Shown piece after piece: positions 1 through 12,150 of a stretch of DNA of 64,000 nt. The first letter of the stretch is position 1, and the number at the start of each line of letters is the position of its first letter. This stretch comes from Gnetum montanum (lineage: Eukaryota > Streptophyta > Gnetopsida > Gnetales > Gnetaceae). The stretch lies in NCBI GenBank assembly GCA_015680685.1, contig MNCI01002981.1, positions 361,785 to 425,784 on the forward strand, read 5' to 3'. The notes beneath the pieces were generated by a model, which saw nothing but the letters and a program-made list of their open reading frames with translations, did no database searches and had not been told where the DNA came from. Position numbers and translations under genes: made by a program.

Positions 1-104
1 TGTCATCCCATTCACCATTAGTCTCATTCAAAGTCAATAATCCCATACCTTCCCAATATTTTGTAAGGAACTTGAGGATGAGTTTTCATTCAGTTATGGG
101 GGTA
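1..104 (+). other. 3' terminal noncoding end of element A
   Basis: This stretch matches the sequence that lies just before the 3' LTR in elements C, D, I, L and K: a 'CCATACCTTCCCAATATTTT' block, then 'GAGGATGAGTTTTCATTCA'. It ends in the polypurine tract GGGGGTA (98-104), the usual primer for plus-strand DNA synthesis, directly before the LTR. The rest of element A lies left of the window. No coding sequence is visible. Confidence 0.85.
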
Positions 105-224
105 TGATGGGATGCGATGTCGTGTGGGCCACAATATCGAGTACGCGATGTTGCGTGGGCTGCAATATCGTATACACGATATTGCGTCGGTCCCTGCGAT
201 ATTGCGTATGCGATATCATAGCTC

Positions 225-314
225 ATTGCTAGAGATTTGCTAAGGGTCTAGATCTATATGCGATATCCCTTGTTTTCACATATAGATCTAGACCCTTAGC
301 AAATCTCTAGCAAT
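225..314. repeat. Perfect 36-bp inverted repeat in LTR A
   Basis: Bases 225-260 are the exact reverse complement of 279-314, with an 18-base loop. The right arm matches the normal R region of related LTRs ('CCTTAGCAAA...CTAGCAAT'); the left arm is an inverted copy occupying the place of the TATA box and transcription start region. A fold-back (template-switch) event is the likely origin. Confidence 0.95.
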
Positions 315-784
315 TTTGCCATTCCAGAGATAGAATAATTTCCATGTGCCTGCAGTAGGAGTCTCAAAGGGAATGGATCTTTATTTGAGCAAATTGTACT
401 TGAGCACACATTTGTGTACGGAAATAAAGACGAACTTTCTGATAAACCTAGCAGTGCATGGACTAAGCTAAATAGGACTTTAATTAATGTTAAATGCTTA
501 AATGCTTTATTAGATAATTAATCTTTGTCAACCCTCAACTCTCCTAGTTAAGTGCATTCAGTACGATTGCTTCGAGCATGTGTACTACGCTTGGTAACCT
601 ACTAACGAATAGTGTTTGGTAATCCTAGTAGTGTTACATTGGTTTAGGGTGTGTACGGTAAGTGGGAATGGATACTGATGCTAGGACAATTAGAACTTAT
701 TTAATTAAAGTTAGTCACTTAGTCTCTTCACCCTTTCCTCTTAGCATAGGTGATAAAATATAAAGACATAAAAATCACATGCCT

Positions 785-829
785 CAAGCTTACTTAACCA
801 TACAACCGTGACAAATACAAGTAAGCTTG
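785..829 (+). other. Conserved LTR hairpin (element A copy)
   Basis: CAAGCTTACTT (785-795) pairs perfectly with AAGTAAGCTTG (819-829). The loop begins AACCATAC (796-803). The same position in other LTRs has different but still paired stems. GTATAGTT at 926-933, near the LTR end, nearly matches the complement of the loop. Confidence 0.8.
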
Positions 830-974
830 GGAAGACAACGATTGATTAACCTTAGGTGTTCGATTGGGTGTGTAAGCACTTAGTCCTTGGAGTTTGACCA
901 GATCATGTGTGTAACACTTGTATTCGTATAGTTGAGTGTAGGGGTACCTCGCCACTCATCAATGGGATTCAACA

Positions 975-2450
975 CAACCCCCAACTAGCCTTTGGCCAAA
1001 CATAACATAACATAGTCGGCTGAAAATGATCTGAAATTTAGAAGGTGGCCATGAACATGAACAAAAGTCACCATCAAAACAAAAAGTTTCAAAATAAAAT
1101 ATCATAATTTGGAGGCTGTATCAAGCCTCTACTCCTACTTCCACATGCATGTTCTCCTCAAACTGGGAGGGTTCTCCCTTATCATCATTGCGAATCTAAG
1201 GATGGACATGTTTTTCAATGTCTGCCACCCCCTTATCTAGAGTGCCAATGGTAGAGTTGAGCTACTATAGAATTGAGAGGATCTCTTATTGGGTGGACTA
1301 CACCTCATAAAGCTGTCATCAAGCTTCCTCATGAAAGTTATGGAGCTCACTGTATTTGAGTGCTAAGGATGATTTGGTTTCTTAGGGATCTTGGATGAAG
1401 GGACCAACCTTGGTGTAGATGCTTAAGGATTCGACGAAGACATCTTTCTTCAAGACTGAAAGATGGACCTTTGTGCCCATCTGTAACTTAGGGACTCCAC
1501 ACTTCCTCAGAATTGCTAAGATGAGGAAGGGAAAGCACAACTTTAGAGTATCATCATTATAATGGTAGATGAGGTACATGATTGGAGGGTAGGAAAAATT
1601 TGCCACCTCATTGTACTTTAATGCCTTCATCACACAGAGTGCATGGCTGAGTACATAAGTGGTGTGGGTAGATGGTAGGACATTAGTGATAATCATCCTT
1701 ACCATTCCATGGTGCTCTAGCTTGAGTTTCAAAAAATACAAGACTTGGTTTTGCTAGCGATCATTATTGCTCTTTCCAATGAACTGATAGAATAATTCAT
1801 ATTTCTCCTTCATGTTAGCCTTCAATCATAAAAATTTCATTGTCCTAGGTTTGTAGCATGAACCACTCCTATGACTTGGCTATCGTAACCTTCACATGTG
1901 TCTTTTGAATGAAAGACACCAAGTAATGCTTTAGAGGGTTAGCCTTAGAGAGGTGGCATTTGAGGTTATGGTAAAATTCTAGAACCTCCTCTTGCATATA
2001 CTAGTCTAGGGGTGCTTAGACAAAAACCTTGTACCCCATGATGTTTAACAGCTAGAGAACTACTGCGTCAGTGTGGTTGAACCACTTCATATAATCTACC
2101 TCTACATTCCATGGAGTAACCTTCAACCACACACTCCTAGGCACTTGCAAATAAATGAAAACTCTTAACAAATTGAAATTGTCTATTGAATCCTTTATTG
2201 GATGTGTACTTATACCTTTTCTCTATTGGTGCTCGATTTGACCATCTTATACTACAATTTTGAAAGACCTAATTAGCCCTTGGTATGATGATTGGGCAAG
2301 AACCCCAAATAAGATGATAGTCACTTGTTGTATTCTTAGAAAGTTAGAAAATGAGGGTTCGATATATTATACGGAAAAAAATTAGTATCCTACCCCACAT
2401 TGGTTGGCTTCTATTGTGGCTATGGTGTTTGCCCATTCACACCACTTTTC
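975..2450 (-). pseudogene. Element B third ORF (post-pol), degenerate
   Basis: The longest open part is 1382-1741; the same frame continues upstream past one stop to about 1830. It lies downstream of integrase, the place of the env-like ORF in Athila-type elements. Its sequence resembles the plant 'putative transposon protein' type that precedes coiled-coil tails: an N..LP.THT..V motif, a hydrophobic stretch with YPPIMYLIY, then FPFLILAILRKCGVP. The third frames of L and I carry the same pattern (GRFLINLP..IYLEIEK, FTCLIRKLC). I see no signal peptide, so I do not call it an envelope protein. Function is unknown. Confidence 0.6.
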
Positions 2451-4859
2451 TACTGGCACTATTGCTTCTATTGACCCTAGACTTTCATTTTCTTTACTTC
2501 CTGTTGGTCCTAAACTTTGGTTTGCACTAGCCCTAAACTTTGGATGTGGGTTTTACATGGTGGGATAATGATTTATGATAGAAATCATCACCTCATGAAT
2601 ATTTTACTATATATTTTTTTTACTTTTCCAGTTATTGATTCATATTACAGTTGCAATTAGGCTTAATATATTTTAGGTTGATTTTTATCACTACAACGAT
2701 ATAGTGGAATTCCAGGTTGCATATGTATTAATATTCAATGAAGCTATGCTCATAAAAATAGAGGCATTTGGGAAATTTTAGGGAATATTGATGCATATTG
2801 ATTGAAGGTATATGAATCAATATGTGTGTCAATTGAGATTGCTATCATGTTGATAAAATCCAAGGCATTTGGAAAAATTTGAAACATATTGATATATATT
2901 GATTGAGGCTACATGAATCAATATGTGTATTAATTCATATCAATGCTATGCTTTTTAGATGAGAAATATTCATGGAAATTTATTCTTGTTCGTGCGAGAT
3001 CAGGTAAATTAATATATTAGTGTCAAATCTTATTGATACAATTGAAAGTCTTGTTGGAAACCTGGACCTTTATTACTATCATATTAGGCAGGGTTGCTAG
3101 AATCAACTATTCGCAATACATATATATATATCTATATTATAGCAAGACATTGAGATTGCTTTGTCTCTTGATAATGAAAAACTAGGATATTTGTTATTTA
3201 TCTATAGACATTGATACTTCAATATTATATTGATACTTACATATGTCCTAATTGCCCTAAGCTGAGGCTATTGATATCAATCAATATTATTATAATTTTA
3301 TTTATAAATTATTTAAATGTGCCAATTTCTCTTCTTGATTAATGAATTCTTATTCTTGGATATGAGTCCACATATAACTCAGTTAGGAAGGCTCTACCTA
3401 GGATTATTTGGGCTTAACATCACCTCATAAGGTCTGCTTTATTAGGTGTAAGAATGTCTTCTATCCTCAAGGTCTAAACCTTTCCTATGATTTAAGGATT
3501 TGAGATGCATCACTTACCTCTAACTCATTTCCTAACTTGTTCTTGGTTTAGCTTCCAAGTTGGTTATACCCTACTATCATATCCTTTATTACTTGGTTAT
3601 CCCCCCTAATTAAACTAAGGTATGTAACATACCTAGGTTAATTGGCAAAGATAAATTATAAAAACGAAACATGATCAAAAGATATACTAAAAGAAAGAAT
3701 TTCCTTGGGTTTTATATATCTAGTTGACTAATAAAGTATCAAACGCAATGGGTGAACAAGTGTTAATATCCATCATTGGTCATCATAGTAGGGATCTCGA
3801 CTATTGACACCTATGGAAGACATAATGGAAAACACAAAGAAAACCTAAGCATAAAAGTACCACTAGTTAAAAGAGATGATCATGCAAAAGAAAATAGGAA
3901 GATAACACAACAAAAATAAAAAAGAGGAATAAAAAAAGTTAAAAACAAGATAAAAACAAAAGCAAAAAGAAAACAATAATCTAAAAAGTACAAAGAAAAA
4001 AAAGTAAAGTAACTAAATAATGGAGTAAGAGAAATGATTAGAAGTAATGATGTCCATTAAAATACTAACTATGGAGGAGTCACTCCTTCTTTGCCAGTGT
4101 TATATCCTAGTTGTAAGGTAGTGGCATCATTATTTGATTGGTAATCGTTGCCTAAACCTTAAACACATTGCTTACAAACAAAAGGGGGTTCTTGTTGGAT
4201 GCTTGAAGTTGTGAGCTTGGAGCATCGCCCCAATTATAAGGTTCTTGTGGGAGTGTGGCTCAACTCATGATGGAAGGTTCTTATGGGGTCATCTTTTTTT
4301 TTTCTCTTTTTTTTCATCATTTTTTCTTTTTATTTCTCTCTCTTTTTTTTGCAAGAAATTAAATATTTGACTGGCTTCAATCATGAGGTTCTTGTGGGAG
4401 CCAAATTCATGTTGCAAGGATTCCTCACATGGCATTGATCTTACTTGATATCAGTAGATACCTTTACCACTAGAGAAACTCAATCTAATATAACACATCC
4501 TTTCCACTTTAGTGACTCATCCAAGTAGGTATGTGGAAACCAAACACTAATAAGCATTACCCTAAATTGAGCTATTTAGCCACTTTGACTTATGAACATT
4601 GTACTTAAAGAATATTGTTTAAAAATAATAAATTTTATTATGTGTAAGAAACTTATTAATTTAAGGCTCACCCTTAGTTAGGTTTTGGGTTTAAACCTAC
4701 TTGTCTAAAGGTAGGGGGAGTTAACCTTCTCTCTGACATTCCAGACATGATGCTATTGAATTCTTTAAAGCTCCAACTTACAATAGAAAAGACCATTACC
4801 CTCTACATTTTTCAAGGTTAAAGTTGTAGACTAAAATTAGCTTTTTAGTAGGTCATTCA
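2451..4859 (-). other. Element B spacer between integrase and third ORF
   Basis: No frame can be supported here. It contains a degenerate 101-bp tandem duplication (2762-2963), an A-rich tract (about 3860-4020) and a long pyrimidine-rich tract (4290-4350). A 'GGTTCTTGTGGGAG' motif occurs three times with variation between 4220 and 4400. Athila elements commonly have a long noncoding stretch here, so I infer that it belongs to B. Confidence 0.5.
2762..2963. repeat. Two-copy degenerate tandem repeat, 101-bp period
   Basis: AGGCATTTGG opens each unit (2762 and 2863). Both units contain a 'CATATTGATTGA' segment followed by 'TGAATCAATATGTGT'. The copies differ at many positions, so the duplication is old. 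Confidence 0.7.
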
Positions 4860-6330
4860 ATGACATAAGATTCTTGATGAGAGGTATGTTGAGGAGTTAA
4901 GACTTCGATAGGACTATTGGTATGTAATTCATCTATTGTGGGATAATTTGGGTCACTTAGCTTCACTAATTCATCATCTTTGTGTTCCTCAAGGTGGCAT
5001 TGATGGTATAGCTCAAGCCTTTGTCCATTCACTAGGAATGTAGTTAAGGAATCATCAATAGGTTATTTTAAAACACTTCCATTGGCATAGGGTTGGACAA
5101 CCAAATAAGAGCCTTCCCATCTAGTTTGTAATTTCCCTGGAAATTTAGATAATCTCAAGTTATAAGGACCTCATCTCCTACTAAGAAGTGTTTTGTAAGA
5201 AGATTTTTTATCATGCATGGCTTTCATTTATTTTTTTGATAATATTTTGTTTATTTAGAGCATGTAGCTGCATTTCATCAAGTTTATGAATTTGGTTAAT
5301 TCAAGTAAATTGATTCATGTCTTCATCAAAGTTGAATTGTTAGGCTTATCTCAGAGATTGATATTTCAATTTGATTGGTAGTAAAAAGACTTTACCATAA
5401 ACCAATTGGTAGGGTGAATACCCTAAACTTGGTTTATAAGTAATTCTATAAGTCCAAAGTGCATCTTGCAAATTTTTAGACCAATCTTTCCTTTTAGTAC
5501 ACAGTTTTGGTTAATATACTTAAAATAATCCTATTAGCATTTTTGACTTGGCCATTTGTTTGAGGATGATAGGCGGTAGTTATTTTATGTTGGATGCCAT
5601 AAGATGTAAGGAATTTTTCCATTATTTTATTGATAAAATGGGTTCCCTGACCACTAATAATTATGTTTGGAGTGCCAAAATGTGGCAAGATACTTTCTTG
5701 AAGAAATGCGACAACTACCTTAACATTATTTGTTGGAGTGGCTTTGTCTTCTACCTATTTGGTGACATAATCTATGTAGATCAAAATGTATTGACAACCA
5801 TTAGATGATGGAAATGGCCCTAAGAAATCTATACCCTAGACATCAAACAATTATGTAATCAGAATTGGTCGTAAGGGCATTTCATGTCTTTTTGAGATGG
5901 TCCCCATTCGTTAACATTTATCACATTCCTATATGTATTTATGTGCATCCTTAAAAAATTGAGGGCTAATAAAATCCACTTTGTACAATTTTCATCGTAG
6001 TACACTTGCTATCAAAGTGACCACCTCCTAGATCATCATTGCACATATGTAGAATTTCTTGTTGTTCATTTTGAACAACACATTGTCATAGTATATTATC
6101 CTTATAGATTCAATAGAGATACAAACTACTTCAAATATACCTAGATACGGTGTGTAGGAAAGATTTTCTTTCTTCCTTAGTCCAATTGGTGGGGGTTTTT
6201 AGAGTGGCAAGATAATTGGCTATATCTGTGAACCAAGGATATGTTTTTGTGGAAAAAGGTTGTTCATAAGGAAATTCATCATGAAAGTCTCATTGTGTTT
6301 GATTTTTAGTGGTGGTTTCTAGCCTAGAAA
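4860..6330 (-). pseudogene. pol: Element B integrase, catalytically broken
   Basis: Integrase would insert the cDNA into the chromosome. The best open part (5494-5688) covers the middle of the core domain, with the HPQTNGQV signature. Two of the three catalytic acids are replaced: the second Asp is Gly (SGQGTHF where SDQG is expected) and the Glu is Lys (NGQVKNAN). The C-terminal part around 5100 shows the Athila-type 'FPGKLQTRWEGSYLVV' motif and a VNGQRLELY ending, and no chromodomain follows. Several stops and frameshifts break the frame. Confidence 0.85.
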
Positions 6331-7800
6331 GATTATCTACCACTACATTTTCCCTCCTCCTTTTGTCTAAAATATCGAGATCAAATTCCTAGAGTAATAA
6401 GCACCATCTCATTATTCTTGCATTTTCTATTTTTTTGGTATCCAAGAATTTAATAGTTGAATGATTAGTATATACTCTAGTTTTATATCTGATTAAATAA
6501 TGTTTGAATTTATCTAGAGCATATACAATGGCCAATAATTCTTTTTCTATAGTTGTGTAATTGACTTGAGCCAGGTCTAGACTTTTGGACACAATAAATC
6601 ACCCTTGGTTTATTATCAATATATTGTCCAAAAACTACCCCTATTTTTGTGTCACTAGCATCACACATTAAATCAAATGGATAATCCCAATTAGGTGCAT
6701 TTAATATGGGGGCTATGGTAACTCAATTTTTGAATTCCAAAAATGCCTCTTGACAATCACTAGTCCAAACAAATGGAACATTTTTTTCTAGAAGCATGTA
6801 TAATGGCTTAGCAATTTTAGAAAAGTATTTTATAAACCTCATATAATACCCAACATGTCCTAGAAAAGATCAAAGTTTTTTTAGATTAGTTGGAGTTGGA
6901 AGTGTAGTTATGACCCTTACTTTGTGATCATCCATTCTTATCCCATTTTTAGAAATAACATGTCCTAGCACAATCCCCTTTGTAACCATCAAGTGACTCT
7001 TTTCCCAACGTAATTTTAAATTCTTATTAATACATGTATCTAAGACATTTTCAAGATGTTTCAAAGTTTCATCATAAGAGTTGTTGTAGACTGAAAAGTC
7101 ATCCATAAAAACCTCAACAGAATCTTAAAACATATTAGAAAATATAGAGATCATGGCTCTTTGGAAAGTTGCTAGTGCATTACAAAGATCAAAAGGCATT
7201 CATTTATAGGAAAAAGTTCCATAGGGACACATGAAGGTTTTTTTTTGTTGGTATTTTGGGCAATAGCAACTTGATTGTAGCCACTAAATCCATCCAAAAA
7301 ACAATAATATTCATGTCCTTCTAGCCTTTCTAAAATTTGGTCTATGTATGGTAATGGAAAATGATCTTTTTTTGAATGATGATTTAGTCTCATATTAGCC
7401 ACACAAACTCTCCATTTTCCATATTTTTTTAGGAACTATAGTAATGAGCTTGATCCATTCAGTATTAGCTATTGGGTAAATGATACCTTCTTTCCAATGT
7501 CTAGAAATTTTGTTCTTAATGATTTGTTTTAAAGCTGGATTGATTCTTCTTGGGGGAATTTGTACTGGTTTCATATTGTCTTCAAGATAGATATGATGAC
7601 AAATGTTGGATGAGATTCCTTGATGAAGATCCTCATAACTCCATGCAAATGCCTTTGATTTCTTATGCAAGACTTCTAATAATTGGCTCTCTTGTTCATT
7701 AGTATGTTGGAAATTTATTATTAATGGTTTGTTATAATCTAGGTAAGCATACTTAAGTGTAAGATCCAAGGAATCTTTTATTATAGGTTGAATGAGTTCT
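6331..7800 (-). pseudogene. pol: Element B reverse transcriptase and RNase H
   Basis: RT and RNase H copy the RNA into DNA. RT signatures on the minus strand: KDHFPLPYIDQILERL, FLDGFSGYNQV and an intact FMDD catalytic box at 7098-7109, then GIVLGHVIS. RNase H (6389-6592) has NYTTIEKELLAIVYALDKF, but the catalytic motif reads YTNHS where YTDHS is usual, so a key Asp has become Asn. A frameshift near 7400 separates the N-terminal from the palm motifs. These motifs match the Athila lineage closely. Confidence 0.9.
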
Positions 7801-8530
7801 CCAATATTTCCTAAGCCTAAATTTAGGATTTTGTCAATGATATCTTGTAGTTGTTTAGTTGAGGGGGTCTAAGGTGGGTAGAGTGTAGATCATTTGATTT
7901 TCCTTTTAAGTTTGCCTCTTCTTTTACCTTATTATATATATATTTATTGTAAAGGTAAGGTTGGAAAAAGAGAGTTGAAGTTGCCTTGATCTACAATTAA
8001 TTACTACTTCAGCTATTGCTAGCCAAGGTCTACCTAATATAATATGAAAACAATTAGGATCCTGTACTTCTAAAACTACAAAATCAATTGGATATTGTCC
8101 TTTTTCCATCTCTATTATCAAGTACTCAATTATTCCTATTGGCTTAACATTTGATCTATCAGCCAAATATATTGTCATATTTACCTTTCTAACATCCTCA
8201 ACATTAAGTATTTTAGCCGTTTCAATAGGCATGATATTAATGTTGGCCCCTAAATCTAATAATGCATTTTTAATTACTAGGCCATTTATTTTAATAGGGA
8301 TTGTGGGTATTCCTGGGTCTTGGTACTTGGGAATCTCATGACATTGTATGAGTTAAAAAGATTATCTACCAAATAAACATATTTAGGAATTTTTTCTTTC
8401 CTTTTCTTAGTACATAATTCTCTTAAGTACTTAGCATAAAGAGGCATATCTTTCACTGCTTGTTCCAAAGGAATATGTAGGTATACTTTACTAAACATTT
8501 TTTCTAGATATGCTTTAGTCATGAAATCTT
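7801..8530 (-). pseudogene. pol: Element B aspartic protease region
   Basis: The protease would cut the Gag-Pol polyprotein. The active site LDLGA (DLGA at 8245-8256) is present, followed by NINIMP and the C-terminal flap-and-core motif IILGRPWLAI around 8045. DLGS/DLGA in place of DTGA is common in plant Athila/Tat proteases. The longest open part is 7924-8232. Upstream (8286-8522) is the linker from gag. Confidence 0.8.
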
Positions 8531-10067
8531 CTTGTAACCTCTTTGAAAAAGGAGGTGAAGCTAATTATTTGAAGGGTAGTAGTTGGTCACACTTTCTATT
8601 TTGTTGAGACTCCTCATTTATTTGTGGTTGTACTTCTTCTTGTGTCCCTACTTCTTAAAATCTCACATTCTTTTGATGTCTTGGTTCAATTGTCTTGCCA
8701 CTCCTTGTCGTAATGAAATGTAATTGTTCTTTCCCTTTTCCTTGAGATATGGGGTTAGGTTCATGTTGGGATGGCAACTCATTCTTGGTTAAGTCTTGAA
8801 ATCTTCTTCTAGTCTCACTCATAAATTATCTGCTTTCTTCTGTAAAGGAGGTGAGGCTTTAGGTGAGTTTATCTAAATGTTCATTAGTTGGAATCTTCAA
8901 TAGCCTAAAATTACTTTGAGGATACTGTTGTGGGTAAAATGATCTTCAAGGAAAGTTCATTGTTGGTTGGATCTTGTATTGTTGGAAAGCCTTCACTAAC
9001 TCTTGCATTTTCTCTTAATAATAATGTAGGGTTGAACAGGTTATTTGGTCATGTTTGGGGTTTCCACAAATGTTGCATATTTCATTGTGAATTACATGAG
9101 CCTATTTCTTAATCAATTGTGTCAATTTGTCTACCTTCTTATTTAATTGTTCTATTTGTTGGGTTATGCCTTGCCTGATGTTGGGTTTTGGCCAACATTT
9201 TCTTTGATCAACTAATGAGTCTATGGTTGTCCAACCATCTTCATGTGTCGCATTTGAAATATTCCCCCCACATGCAAAGTCAAAATTTTTCCTATAATAA
9301 GGTAGTAAGCCTTCAATAAATATCTAAATTAATTAATGAGCTGGGGCGCCATGGTTTATGGTTTTTAAGCACAATCCTTTAAATCTATCAAAGGTGATTT
9401 CATAGTCTTCATCTTCATGTTGCATGAAACTCATTAATTGTTTTCTTAATGAGTACAAGCTATCACTGGAAAGGAATCTTTGTAGGAAAGCATTCTTAAA
9501 TTCATCCCATGAACTAATTTGTGTTCTAAGGGTTTGTAGCCAAAAATCAGCTTTGTCTTTTAGGGTTGATTTGAAAGCAATCATCTTAGTCCTATCCCCA
9601 TTTTGAGGTGCTAACATAGCCAGTGTTGTTTCAAATTCTTGTATGTGGGTAACTAGATTCTCATCGTTTGTCCCCTTGAACATAGGTAAAAGGTGAATGT
9701 TCGTAACTTCTACATCTCTTCCTTGTGGAAAGACCAATGATCCTTGAGGTATAATATATGTTCTCTAGTTTAATAATTCTTCAAGTGTTTGTCTAGGGTA
9801 GGTTTGACCAATTGTAACATTGGAACTCAAACTACCAAAGGAGAAAGGTAGGGAACCTATGGAAAATGGGGGAGGTGTATATTGTGAAGATGATCCCATT
9901 GTATATGTAGAAGTTACTATTGGGGTTACTATAGGACTTGGCATAAACATAGAGATTGGTGGTGGAGTTTGGAAAGTTCTTATTGGTTGAGTTATTCCTC
10001 CAATTGTGGTCGCAAATGTTGATATTGGGGTAGTATTTTGAGATCCTACTCTTGTAGTTGAATTCAT
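8531..10067 (-). pseudogene. gag: Element B gag
   Basis: Gag forms the virus-like particle. The likely start is the ATG at 10067, though the frame is open further up to 10127. After a Ser/Thr/Pro-rich N-terminus, the region 9333-9737 carries a retrotransposon-gag capsid domain with the typical F..TL...A..W...L and W..F...F..RF motifs. A CCHC zinc knuckle follows at 9036-9077. Several stops lie between the capsid domain and the protease. Confidence 0.85.
9036..9077 (-). other. Element B Gag CCHC zinc knuckle
   Basis: The minus strand reads CNICGNPKHDQITC, an intact CX2CX4HX4C knuckle that would bind the element's RNA during packaging. It is canonical, in contrast to the knuckle of element C. 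Confidence 0.85.
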
Positions 10068-10585
10068 GGCTAGTATTAAAATGGTTGGGGTATCAAATAG
10101 AGGATTAACTAATATGAAAAAAATCAAAACTTGATTGTATTGATTCCTCTTTGTTTTGTCTCTTATTAACCTTTGTGTGTTTATAAAGGCTAAGAGTGTT
10201 TCTCTGGGATTGAATATGTGTTGGTTTCCTTGGTTGCTTAATTGGTTTCATTTAACAAGAATACTCTTTGGTGGCACATTCATGGGCTACCATTCCTAAG
10301 ATTTTACAAATACATTTCATAACTCCTATGATCACAACTTTGATTGCAACTTTTTTGATGGTTTCAGCTAGTTGTGCAAGAAGAGGAATTTCTTCTTGGA
10401 ATTTTTCTTTTCTTTTAGATTTTTTAAAGTTGGAAAAACATGTAAAAGAAACCATGTCTTAATTTACTCAACTGAAAAACATAAAGTAAATTGAAATGAA
10501 ATGCTTCTAAAAAATAAGAAATTTGAACATAGAGAACCTTTGATGAAGATTAACTTTGTCGACCTCCCCAACAATGGCACCAAAT
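10068..10585 (-). promoter_or_regulatory. Element B leader with primer-binding site
   Basis: Directly inside the LTR the minus strand reads TGGTGCCATTGTTGGGGA (10582 down to 10565). It differs at only four positions, all C-to-T or G-to-A, from TGGCGCCGTTGCCGGGGA, the complement of the 3' end of plant tRNA-Asp (used by Athila elements). The 0.5-kb leader holds a short lysine-rich frame (10252-10455) that I do not support as a gene. Confidence 0.8.
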
Positions 10586-11364
10586 TGACGAGCCAAGAAA
10601 AATTTAGTGTTGGATACTAATAATCTTTATCTTCATTTTTTTCATTGCATAAATTATCATCTCATCTGTGATTAACCTACAAGTCATATCCTCTAGAGGA
10701 ACAGTTCCAAAGTTAAAAAATCATCAAGACAATAAATGGTTAGAATTGAATCCAAACAAATTCTACACTTATGCCTATCACTCATAAGTAAAATTATGAA
10801 CCTTTATGCTAACTTTTAATCACAAGTTCAAGAATAAATATTTGTAATTAAATAAAATTAGAGTCAAAGTTACAAGCATAGATGATAATGAGAATTACAA
10901 GGAAGACTTCACTTAAATTGTGATTATACCTTGTTGTTTGGACAATGCAGCAACCTTAATAGCCCAACATTAGACTCTAATGGTTTATGGCTACCATAAG
11001 GTTTCAACAAATTCTCACTTAATAATTCCTCAATGAAATTAGCCTTCAACTTAACATGGTTTTCACTTGGGGATCAATTCTAGACTTTCTCTTTTAATGT
11101 ATAAATATTTCTCTCTCTCTTTATCTATCCATCCTATTTGAATCTTGGGCATGCATTTATACTCTAAGGATATCTAAAATGAAATATGGGATAATCAATC
11201 CTTATCACAGGCTTCGATGTTAATCAATATTTACTTTTTTGATTTCTATTATAGCCTTGATCTCCTGCAATCACTGCCACAAGTCACTTATCATTGTTTT
11301 GATTGATATACAAATTTTCTCCTCCTAGTCAATCCATGATATCAATCCTTATCGCTGTAGCAAT
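10586..11364 (-). repeat. 5' LTR of element B
   Basis: On the minus strand the LTR ends GGCTCGTCA at 10586, three bases before the primer-binding site. The outer end is less certain: TGCTACAGCG at 11364 is the best TG start, after which the sequence becomes gag-like. A TATA-like TATTTATACA lies near 11105-11115, about 250 bp from that start. No matching 3' LTR is in the window to confirm the boundary. Confidence 0.6.
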
Positions 11365-11525
11365 TACCAAAAATAATTAAAATAAACATCAATAGCTCAT
11401 ATTGATTTAGATAGCAAAAATTGATGATTTTTGATATGTTATGTGACAAAAAGAAAAAGAAAAATACTTTATCCATTACTATGTAACATGAAATATTTTA
11501 TAGTGTTCAACAATCGGTAAGAAGG
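11365..11525 (+). pseudogene. gag: Element K gag fragment, left of C
   Basis: This short piece aligns with the C-terminal gag of element C: ATTGATTTAGATAGC.AAAATTGATGA..GATATG corresponds to the Leu-Asp-Leu-Glu-Thr-Asn-Asn-Asp stretch and the first part of the zinc knuckle. Its last bases (TAAGAAGG) continue at 21438 after C. Two adjacent stops break the frame. The match is short and degenerate. Confidence 0.5.
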
Positions 11526-12150
11526 TGATGAGTGGTGAGGTACCCCTATGCTCAACCATACGAATACAAGTGTTTCACGCATGATCTGGTCGAATTCCAA
11601 GGACTAAGTGCCTATGCACCTTTGTGGAACAAGGATGGGTTGGTTGATCATTGTCTTCCCAAACTTACTTATATGTCATGATTGTATGGTTAAGTAAGCT
11701 TAAGGTATATGATTTTTCTAGCTTTTATGTTTTTATGTCCTGCTGCAAGGATGAATTGAAGAGCTCATCTTTATTGCCATACATAAGGTGTGCTCAAGTA
11801 CAAAATGCTCAAATAAAGATCTATCCACACTTAGACCTCTTGCTACGGGCACTTGGAAAATACTCTAACTATAAGAGTTTCGCTACTTGACTGCTACAAG
11901 ACTCTTTTCCCTAGACTTCCTCTTGACTCCTAAATTACTCCCTATTGTGCACCTGAGCATTGTATATATAGGTCCAAAAATAACTCAAGAATAACCACTT
12001 TAATAATAACCACTCTAATAATTAGAGTAACTCCTTTAATAATAACCATTCTAATAATTAGAGAAACTGCTTTAATAATAACCACTCTAATAATTAGAGT
12101 AATCACTTTAATAATAACCACTTTAATTATTAGAGTAATCGCTCTCATCA
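11526..12150 (-). repeat. 3' LTR of element C, internally deleted
   Basis: A 625-bp LTR that reads TGATGAGTGG...CTCATCA on the plus strand. Compared with the 999-bp 5' LTR it lacks the segment between 'TCCTGCTGC' and 'AAGGATGAA' (about 20650-21000 in the 5' LTR); the break lies at a short TGC repeat. U3 (about 11985-12150) has degenerate CTCTAATNATTAGAG repeats. Confidence 0.9.

Larger units (their letters stand above)
105..961 (+). repeat. 3' LTR of element A
   Basis: An 857-bp LTR that starts TGATGGG after the polypurine tract and ends CTCATCA. U3 holds repeated GATATC/ATATTGCG palindromes (115-220). R/U5 holds AATAAAGA at 423-430, its inverse at 378-385, a conserved hairpin (785-829) and the 'GAGTGTAGGGGTACC' end. 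The TATAAATA box found in the sister LTRs is missing; a fold-back insertion sits in its place. The following sequence (962 on) is element B in the other orientation, not a primer-binding site, so this is a 3' LTR. Confidence 0.88.
962..11364 (-). mobile_element. Element B: Athila-like Ty3/gypsy element, 3' end lost
   Basis: Read on the minus strand the order is 5' LTR, primer-binding site, gag, protease, RT, RNase H, integrase, spacer and a third frame, which is the Athila plan. Its RT and integrase are more Athila-like than those of the other copies, and its LTR is unrelated to theirs. The 3' LTR is not in the window, because A's LTR abuts the third frame at 961/962. The sequence beyond its 5' LTR (11365 on) looks like gag of element K, so B probably inserted into K. 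Every gene has stops and frameshifts. Confidence 0.75.

Noticed and set aside
975-2450. True envelope glycoprotein
   Set aside because: The position fits, but I see no signal peptide, cleavage site or transmembrane anchor, and the sequence resembles the plant transposon-protein type.
4290-4350. Pyrimidine-rich tract as the polypurine tract of element B
   Set aside because: No LTR with the required ends follows it, and the third ORF of B lies further along the same strand, so the true 3' end should be beyond it.
5548-5808. 86-codon plus-strand frame
   Set aside because: It is the antisense shadow of element B's integrase.
10252-10455. 67-codon lysine-rich frame in the leader of element B
   Set aside because: Short, with an equally long antisense frame (10268-10462) and no recognised domain. 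The leader position alone is not enough.
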